The notes beneath the pieces are model-generated. The model searched no databases. It saw nothing but the letters and a program-made list of their open reading frames with translations, and was not told the origin of the DNA. A DNA stretch of 22,015 nucleotides from an uncultured Roseiflexaceae bacterium (lineage in GTDB: Bacteria; Chloroflexota; Chloroflexia; Chloroflexales; Roseiflexaceae), in contig CALJIC010000344.1 in NCBI GenBank assembly GCA_937974195.1, forward strand, positions 1-22,015, in the 5' to 3' direction. The translations under genes and the position numbers were made by a program. Below, in pieces: positions 21,681 to 22,015 of this stretch (its first letter is position 1; every line of letters begins with the position of its first letter).

Positions 21681-22015
21681 CTACGCCACGCCCGGGTCGA
21701 CGTGACGCGGCATATCGATCGACGGCATGTCGGCCGTCGCGCCGTTGCCCTTGCCGTTGGTGTGGATGCCCTCGAGCTCCAGCGGGACGACGCGGCTGAG
21801 CAGCTCGCGCAGCCGCTCGCCGTCCAGCGTCTCGTACTCGATCAGCGCGCTCGCCATGTCGTTGAGCACCGCCCGGTTGTTCTGCAGCAGCCGCTCGCAG
21901 CGGGCGTAGGCCTCCGAGACGATCCGGTGGACCTCGTCGTCGATCGCGCGGGCCACGTCATCGCCGTAGTTGCGCTGCTCGCTGATCTCGCGCCCGAGGA
22001 AGATCAGCTCCTCCT
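21681..22015 (-). CDS. ftsH: ATP-dependent zinc metalloprotease FtsH, C-terminal end (partial)
   Basis: The frame runs off the right edge and ends at the TAG at 21681-21683, giving the last 110 or so residues. The sequence EELIFLGREISEQRNYGDDVARAIDDEVHRIVSEAYARCERLLQNNRAVLNDMASALIEYETLDGERLRELL is the helical end of the FtsH peptidase domain. The AAA+ and HExxH zinc sites lie beyond the window. FtsH is a membrane-anchored hexameric protease that degrades misfolded and regulatory proteins. The tail after LLSRVVPLE is Gly/Asn/Pro-rich and disordered, as usual. Confidence 0.92.
   Translation of the reverse strand, partial: EELIFLGREISEQRNYGDDVARAIDDEVHRIVSEAYARCERLLQNNRAVLNDMASALIEYETLDGERLRELLSRVVPLELEGIHTNGKGNGATADMPSIDMPRHVDPGVA

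Noticed and set aside
1..22015. CRISPR array or insertion sequence
   Set aside because: No regularly spaced direct repeats, no transposase frame, and no terminal inverted repeats with target duplications were seen.

Overview
The window is a GC-rich bacterial chromosomal segment. It most likely comes from a Chloroflexota (Chloroflexia-like) organism. This placement is inferred from gene content: a giant BTAD/NB-ARC/TPR regulator, a cupredoxin with an LPxTG-like tail, an RNHCP protein, a yebC-ruvC pair, a DarA-like protein next to glycosyltransferases, and a DUF892 ferritin-like protein. No rRNA, insertion sequence, CRISPR array or prophage is visible, and no gene looks frameshifted.

Left part (1-2700). 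The tail of an unidentified gene is followed by a ferritin-like DUF892 gene (+). An RNHCP zinc-ribbon-like gene (-) converges on it. Next comes a hairpin-rich non-coding stretch, a small hypothetical gene (-), a self-contained tRNA-Pro(GGG) unit (-) with near-consensus promoter and terminator, and a second small hypothetical gene (-).

Middle (2700-14140). A two-gene unit encodes a 777-residue protein (PHP phosphoesterase, AlbA_2/Schlafen-like domain, novel-looking C-terminal repeats) and a nucleotidyltransferase-fold protein. This is the best candidate for an undescribed system. An aldehyde dehydrogenase follows. A 1159-residue SARP/AfsR-like STAND regulator (-) comes next and diverges from a 65-residue protein, a 113-residue protein, a class I methyltransferase and a secreted two-repeat protein (all +).

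Right part (14140-22015). This part holds mainly housekeeping genes on the minus strand: a small membrane protein, rlmN with an unusual insertion and an apparently leaderless GTG start, an operon of a short DarA-like protein and two GT4 glycosyltransferases, the yebC-ruvC operon, and the C-terminal end of ftsH entering from the right edge. A secreted cupredoxin (+) sits between rlmN and the glycosyltransferases. Three of the minus-strand units have the same extended -10 promoter (TGnTATAAT).

Domain and family names come from motif recognition by eye. No database search was run.
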